A stretch of DNA of 64,000 nt from Bradyrhizobium sp. AUGA SZCCT0283 (GTDB taxonomy: Bacteria; Pseudomonadota; Alphaproteobacteria; Rhizobiales; Xanthobacteraceae): positions 339,657-403,656 of the forward strand of contig NZ_JAFCLU010000003.1 of assembly GCF_018130385.1 (NCBI RefSeq). Direction: 5' to 3'. Position numbers and translations under genes: made by a program. This document shows positions 60,441 to 64,000 of this stretch, piece after piece. A model generated the notes under the pieces. The model searched no databases. It saw nothing but the letters and a program-made list of their open reading frames with translations, and was not told the origin of the DNA. Each line of letters starts with the position of its first letter. The first letter of the stretch is position 1.

Positions 60441-61586
60441 TCAGGCGGCTTTCGGCGCTGCCGGCTTGAGCGGCTTGTCCTGACGCTTCGACCAGGAAAT
60501 GTAGTAGGCGACGATGGTCATGATCGCGATGCCGGTCACGCTGACGAATATCTGCGCGAACAGCGAGCCCGAGCTCATCGACAGTTCGAAATGCCCGACG
60601 AACGACAGGAACACGCCGACGCAGAACACGGCGAGCGACTGCTGGCCGCAAACAATCAGCGGATCGAAAATCTTCCATTCCAGTCCCGGCCAATCCTTTG
60701 GCACGAAGCGGATGACCAGGATCACGATCACCACAAAGTGCAGGAAGCGATAGGGGGCGAGGTTGGTCTTGTCGTTCGGGTTGAACGTCGAATACAGCCA
60801 CTGCGGGAACAGCTCGCCGAACGCCGGAAACTTGCCGGCCATGGTCATGACAAGCGCCAGGATCATGTAGCCGATGCAGAACCAGAGCGTGGCCGGGTGC
60901 ATGATCACCCCTGCCGATTGCCGTGCACCGCCGAGCGCGCACCATGCACCGAAGATGAACAGCACCTGCCAGCAGAACGGGTTGAAGTACCAGGTGCCGG
61001 TCGGGTAGGCGGGCAGGTTCCAACCGGTCTGCCGCGACACCAGCCACAGCGCAATCGCGGCCAGCATGGTCCAGTTGGGCTGGCGCAGCATGATCCACAA
61101 CACCGGCGGGAACAGCCCCATCAGCACGATGTAGAGCGGCAGCACGTCGAGATTGACGGGCTTGAACTTCAGGAACAATCCCTGCCGCAGCGTTTCCGTC
61201 GCATTGTCGACCAGGCCGACGACGTTGAACTCGTTGACCAGTTCGGAATCGCCGAAGCGCAGCGCCAGATAGCTGATCGAGGCGATATAGATCACGAACA
61301 GGATGATGTGGGCGACATAGAGCTGCCAGACCCGCTTGGTCAGCCGCGTGGCGCCGACGATGAAGCCGCGCTCCAGCATCATCCGGGCATAGACGAAAGA
61401 GGCGGTATAGCCGGATATGAAAACGAACAGGTCGGCGGCGTCGCTGAACCCGTAATTGCGGGTGGTGATCCAGTTCACGACGTTGTCTGGAATATGGTCC
61501 AGATAGATCGCCCAGTTCGCGACCCCGCGAAACAGGTCGAGCCGGAGGTCGCGTCCTTTGTCGGGCAGGGTGGCGTTGATTTTCAT
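60441..61586 (-). CDS. opgC: OpgC family membrane acyltransferase (osmoregulated glucan modification)
   Basis: 381 residues, about ten helices. OpgC-type domain: RDLRLDLFRGVANWAIYLDH, NYGFSDAADLFVFISGYTAS, FVYARMMLERGFIVGATRLT, YLALRFGDSELVNEFNVVGL, DVLPLYIVLMGLFPPVLWIM and LAPYRFLHFVVIVILVIRFV. The family succinylates periplasmic glucans in the inner membrane. No glucan synthase is adjacent. Its head-on placement against the carbamoyltransferase could reflect shared work on a surface carbohydrate, but that is inference. Confidence 0.88.
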   Translation of the reverse strand: MKINATLPDKGRDLRLDLFRGVANWAIYLDHIPDNVVNWITTRNYGFSDAADLFVFISGYTASFVYARMMLERGFIVGATRLTKRVWQLYVAHIILFVIYIASISYLALRFGDSELVNEFNVVGLVDNATETLRQGLFLKFKPVNLDVLPLYIVLMGLFPPVLWIMLRQPNWTMLAAIALWLVSRQTGWNLPAYPTGTWYFNPFCWQVLFIFGAWCALGGARQSAGVIMHPATLWFCIGYMILALVMTMAGKFPAFGELFPQWLYSTFNPNDKTNLAPYRFLHFVVIVILVIRFVPKDWPGLEWKIFDPLIVCGQQSLAVFCVGVFLSFVGHFELSMSSGSLFAQIFVSVTGIAIMTIVAYYISWSKRQDKPLKPAAPKAA

Positions 61587-61809
61587 GGCTGCCGTTTCGC
61601 AGTGATGCTTTCGGGAGGATGGCGCAGGTCCCGGGCGCCGGATAGCCCTAGATTGTCACAGTACGGCATAATGACTATACCGATACGGTAATGGTACATC
61701 CGGGTCTCTGGAATCACCGATCAAATTTCCTGAAAGGTGTCTCTATACTATCCCGGCTGTTTCCGCCAAACGCTACCGTGTCGCATATCGCTTGAGGACC
61801 CAATCATCC

Positions 61810-62115
61810 ATGACCGCACGCATTTTTAAGCCCGCCAAAAACGCGATGCAATCGGGCAGGGCCAAGACCCGGGAATGGCAGCTCGATTATGAGCCCGAGC
61901 AGCCCCGGGCGGTCGAGCCGCTGATGGGCTGGACCTCGTCGGGCGACATGAAGCAGCAGCTCACCTTGCACTTCGACACCAAGGAAGACGCGATCGCCTA
62001 TTGCGAGCGCAAGGGCATTGCCTACCAGGTGATCGAGCCCAGGGATTCGGAGCGCCGGCCGGCCGCCTACGCCGACAATTTCGCTTTCAAGCGCGTCGAG
62101 CCCTGGACGCATTAG
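61810..62115 (+). CDS. Complex I accessory subunit (NDUFS4-like, ETC_C1 family)
   Basis: 101 residues. MTARIFKPAKNAMQSGRAKT and WQLDYEPEQPRAVEPLMGWT, SSGDMKQQLTLHFDTKEDAI and AYCERKGIAYQVIEPRDSER match the 18-kDa NDUFS4 subunit of mitochondrial-type complex I, which alphaproteobacteria such as Paracoccus also carry. It stabilises the NADH-oxidising arm. Located far from the nuo operon, as usual. Start ATG 61810. Confidence 0.88.
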   Translation: MTARIFKPAKNAMQSGRAKTREWQLDYEPEQPRAVEPLMGWTSSGDMKQQLTLHFDTKEDAIAYCERKGIAYQVIEPRDSERRPAAYADNFAFKRVEPWTH

Positions 62116-62145
62116 GCTGGACGACGCCGGGAGTCCGGACGAGGG

Positions 62146-62643
62146 CTATCGCTCCAGGCCCGATGCCGACGGATCGCCCGATATCGGCAGCGGCGCATCC
62201 TTCGCGACGCCGAGCACCGGGAAGGTCCTGATATTGCGCACTTCAGGCATCGCGGAAAACTGCAGAAGCTGCTGGTGCATGCCCTCGACGTTTCGCGCCA
62301 CGCATTTGAGCAGATAGTCGGCATCGCCCGAAATCCGCCAGCTCTGCAGCACGAGCGGCACCGCCGCGATCGATTTTTCGAACGCCTGCAGCGGGGCCTG
62401 GGCCTGGCTCTGCAACTGGATCAGGACAAAGGAAATGACTTCGTAGCCCAGCAGCGTTTCGTCGAGCGTGGCTCTGACCGCGCTGACATAGCCGCGCTCG
62501 CGCAGCGCGCGAACGCGCCGCCGGCACGGCGGCTCGGAAAGGCCGACCCTGTCAGCCAGTTCGTTGTTGCGGATACGTCCATCCCTTTGCAGCTCGGACA
62601 GTATCTTCAGGTCGATGTCGTCGAGGGGGTGGCGTTCCGTCAT
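62146..62643 (-). CDS. Lrp/AsnC family transcriptional regulator
   Basis: 165 residues. N-terminal HTH: LDDIDLKILSELQRDGRIRN, NELADRVGLSEPPCRRRVRA, LRERGYVSAVRATLDETLLG; C-terminal RAM/AsnC effector domain: AVPLVLQSWRISGDADYLLK and the end VRNIRTFPVLGVAKDAP. Typically senses an amino acid. ATG 62643. It lies just downstream of the TetR gene on the same strand, beside leucine-catabolism genes, so sensing of a branched-chain amino acid is plausible. Confidence 0.88.
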   Translation of the reverse strand: MTERHPLDDIDLKILSELQRDGRIRNNELADRVGLSEPPCRRRVRALRERGYVSAVRATLDETLLGYEVISFVLIQLQSQAQAPLQAFEKSIAAVPLVLQSWRISGDADYLLKCVARNVEGMHQQLLQFSAMPEVRNIRTFPVLGVAKDAPLPISGDPSASGLER

Positions 62644-62672
62644 AGGTTCTTCTTTGGCTCCTCGTGGGCACC

Positions 62673-63341
62673 TCATCGGCGCTCCAGCGTGCCACGCGTG
62701 GCGACGCGCCGGGAGGGGGGACGTTTGGTTTGCGCCCGGTCCGGCGCCGGGCCGGGGGCCACGCTCGACAGCACCAGCTTTTCGTGGGCGGCGACGATGG
62801 CCTCCTTGGTGAGCCGCCCGCCGGGCCGGTACCAGGTGGTGAGGCCGGTCAACAAGGCCAGGATCGCAAATGTCGCCACCTGGACGTCCACGACCTCGAA
62901 TTCGCCTTCGGCGACGCCCTCGGTGAGGATTTCGGCGAGCCGTGCCTCATAGGCGCCGCGCAGCGCCACAATCGCTTCGTAATTCTTCGGCTCCAAGCTT
63001 CGCAATTCGGAATTGGCGATGAAGACCTCGCGCTTCCTGGTCATGTGGTAGCTGACGTGGAAGGCGACAAAGGCGCGGAGCTTGTCGACCGGCCGCTGCT
63101 TGCCCTGCAGGGCGCGATCGAGCTGGCGCAGCAATTCGTTGATGTGGTCCCGCACCAGCTCGAACAGCAATTCCTGCTTGGTCGAGATGTGGTTATAGAG
63201 CGATCCCGACTGGATGCCGACCTCGGCGGCGAGCTGGCGCAGGCTCATGGCAGCAAAGCCGTGCTCGAAGATCAGGCGCAGCCCGGCTTTGCGGATCGCC
63301 TCCATCGTCTTCGGGCCGTGTGAACCGATCGTTCGCGCCAT
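62673..63341 (-). CDS. TetR-family regulator divergent from isovaleryl-CoA dehydrogenase
   Basis: 222 residues from ATG 63341 (GAGG upstream). HTH near the N-terminus: TMEAIRKAGLRLIFEHGFAA, MSLRQLAAEVGIQSGSLYNH, ISTKQELLFELVRDH. The ligand domain is all-helical, ending in a basic Pro/Arg-rich tail. It faces an acyl-CoA dehydrogenase across 174 bp, and an AAACG-TATGAT-CGTTT palindrome lies in the gap. The layout is like acyl-CoA-sensing repressors of leucine/isovalerate degradation. The ATG at 63449 is a less likely start. Confidence 0.88.
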   Translation of the reverse strand: MARTIGSHGPKTMEAIRKAGLRLIFEHGFAAMSLRQLAAEVGIQSGSLYNHISTKQELLFELVRDHINELLRQLDRALQGKQRPVDKLRAFVAFHVSYHMTRKREVFIANSELRSLEPKNYEAIVALRGAYEARLAEILTEGVAEGEFEVVDVQVATFAILALLTGLTTWYRPGGRLTKEAIVAAHEKLVLSSVAPGPAPDRAQTKRPPSRRVATRGTLERR

Positions 63342-63477
63342 GGGGCCTCTGAAGTGGCATTCGCCGCTATGGAAACGAGCGGTCGATCGTATAATTCTGG
63401 CACGAAAGGATAGTAATTTCAATCGCCTGTAGACTTTATTTGAGTTCAAATAGGTTCCGCTTGCAGGCTAGTTAAAA

Positions 63478-63493
63478 AAACGTATGATCGTTT
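63478..63493. promoter_or_regulatory. Palindromic operator candidate of the TetR regulator
   Basis: AAACG-TATGAT-CGTTT, a perfect 5-bp dyad with a 6-bp centre, lies 22 bp upstream of the dehydrogenase start. It is the only clear palindrome of TetR type in the divergent region. Confidence 0.45.
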
Positions 63494-63515
63494 AATTGGA
63501 AGACTGGAGGAAATG

Positions 63516-64000
63516 ATGGCCTTGAACAGGGCGCTGCTTCTGAACTTCGATCTCGGCGAGACCGCGGATGCGATCCGCGAGACGGTGCATGCGTTTTCGC
63601 AGAACGAGATCGCGCCGCGCGCCGCCGAAATCGACCGCAGCAACCAGTTTCCGCGCGACCTCTGGCCCAAGATCGGCGCGCTCGGCCTGCACGGCATCAC
63701 CGTCGAGGAGGAATATGGCGGCACCGGCCTCGGCTATCTCGAGCACTGCATCGCGCTGGAAGAGATGTCGCGGGCCTCGGCCGCTGTCGGGCTGTCCTAC
63801 GGCGCGCATTCCAACCTCTGCGTCAACCAGATCCGCCGCAACGGCAACGAAAAACAGAAACGCAAGTACCTGCCGAAGCTGATTTCGGGCGAGCATGTCG
63901 GTTCGCTGGCGATGTCGGAGCCGGGCGCAGGCTCCGACGTGGTCTCGATGAAGACCCGCGCCGACAAGAAGGGCGACCGCTTTGTGCTCAACGGCAACAA
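63516..64000 (+). CDS. ivd: Isovaleryl-CoA dehydrogenase, 5' part only
   Basis: Acyl-CoA dehydrogenase that oxidises isovaleryl-CoA to 3-methylcrotonyl-CoA in leucine breakdown. About 161 codons are present: [80 protein letters not shown] and the flavin-binding [20 protein letters not shown]. The SYGAHSNLC element is typical of IVD. GGAGG is five bases before the ATG at 63516. The right edge of the window cuts the gene. Companion genes (MCC, enoyl-CoA hydratase) are expected next. Confidence 0.93.
   Translation, partial: MALNRALLLNFDLGETADAIRETVHAFSQNEIAPRAAEIDRSNQFPRDLWPKIGALGLHGITVEEEYGGTGLGYLEHCIALEEMSRASAAVGLSYGAHSNLCVNQIRRNGNEKQKRKYLPKLISGEHVGSLAMSEPGAGSDVVSMKTRADKKGDRFVLNGN

Overview
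The window is chromosomal DNA of a Bradyrhizobium-like alphaproteobacterium (Nitrobacteraceae, Rhizobiales). The evidence is the uniformly high GC with G/C-ending codons, the class I PHA synthase, the GlpX-type fructose bisphosphatase, the two-barrel Omp25-like protein, a NodU-family carbamoyltransferase, the EF-P/EpmA/EpmB set, PEP-CTERM and PilZ proteins, and the multi-armed GTCATTCCGGGG palindromic repeat familiar from Bradyrhizobium and Rhodopseudomonas intergenic regions. No rRNA, CRISPR array, intact prophage, integrase or intact insertion sequence was seen.

Layout. 1-3.6 kb: parE (partial), a lipoprotein-like ORF, DedA and a Tat-exported metallo-beta-lactamase-fold hydrolase. 3.8-7.5 kb: an arginine-codon leader peptide with attenuator-like RNA ahead of paiB-argC-argC, then a methyltransferase. 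7.6-12 kb: duplicated-barrel outer membrane protein, MAPEG protein, phaC, lipoprotein. 12.3-16.8 kb: aminotransferase, homoserine dehydrogenase, glpX, a palindromic repeat and a HAD dehalogenase. 16.8-24.9 kb: soluble chemoreceptor-like protein, recJ, an SDR, an orphan low-GC gene, and two cell-wall hydrolases flanking an AhpD-like protein. 24.9-30.1 kb: efp, an unknown exported protein, epmA-epmB, small exported proteins and a TonB-receptor remnant. 30.3-36.2 kb: aroG behind an aromatic leader peptide/attenuator, hdeD, prsW, an MFS transporter and an M20 hydrolase. 36.4-46.6 kb: an accessory-looking stretch of small, exported, broken or remnant genes (frameshifted PEP-CTERM protein, phage RuvC remnant, lone Flp pilin, mini-porin), with GST, glyoxalase, PilZ and tRNA-Glu. 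46.8-50.8 kb: H-NS-like protein, sirtuin, double cold-shock protein, DUF192 protein, tRNA-Pro, CAP protein. 50.8-57.8 kb: a divergent uptake/catabolism module (ABC transporter and GntR regulator facing a FAH hydrolase, a cyclase and an amidohydrolase). 58-64 kb: NodU-family carbamoyltransferase, OpgC, a complex I accessory subunit, Lrp, TetR and the start of isovaleryl-CoA dehydrogenase.

The most interesting signal is a pair of matching regulatory leaders at 3.8 kb (arginine codons, ahead of paiB-argC-argC) and 31.6 kb (Phe-Trp-Tyr-Phe-Ser-Tyr, ahead of the DAHP synthase gene). Each has a promoter with 17-bp spacing, a -10 box exactly 7 nt upstream of the ATG of a 24-26 codon peptide (so the peptide mRNA should be leaderless), amino-acid codons overlapping or directly after RNA segment 1, and mutually exclusive 1:2, 2:3 and 3:4 pairings ending in a terminator hairpin. 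The aromatic one is textbook in form. The arginine one has a weaker terminator, but would give a route to arginine control in a group where I know of no well-described ArgR-type control. Four to five genes carry single-base frame breaks, several of them in homopolymers, so sequencing error must be separated from real decay.
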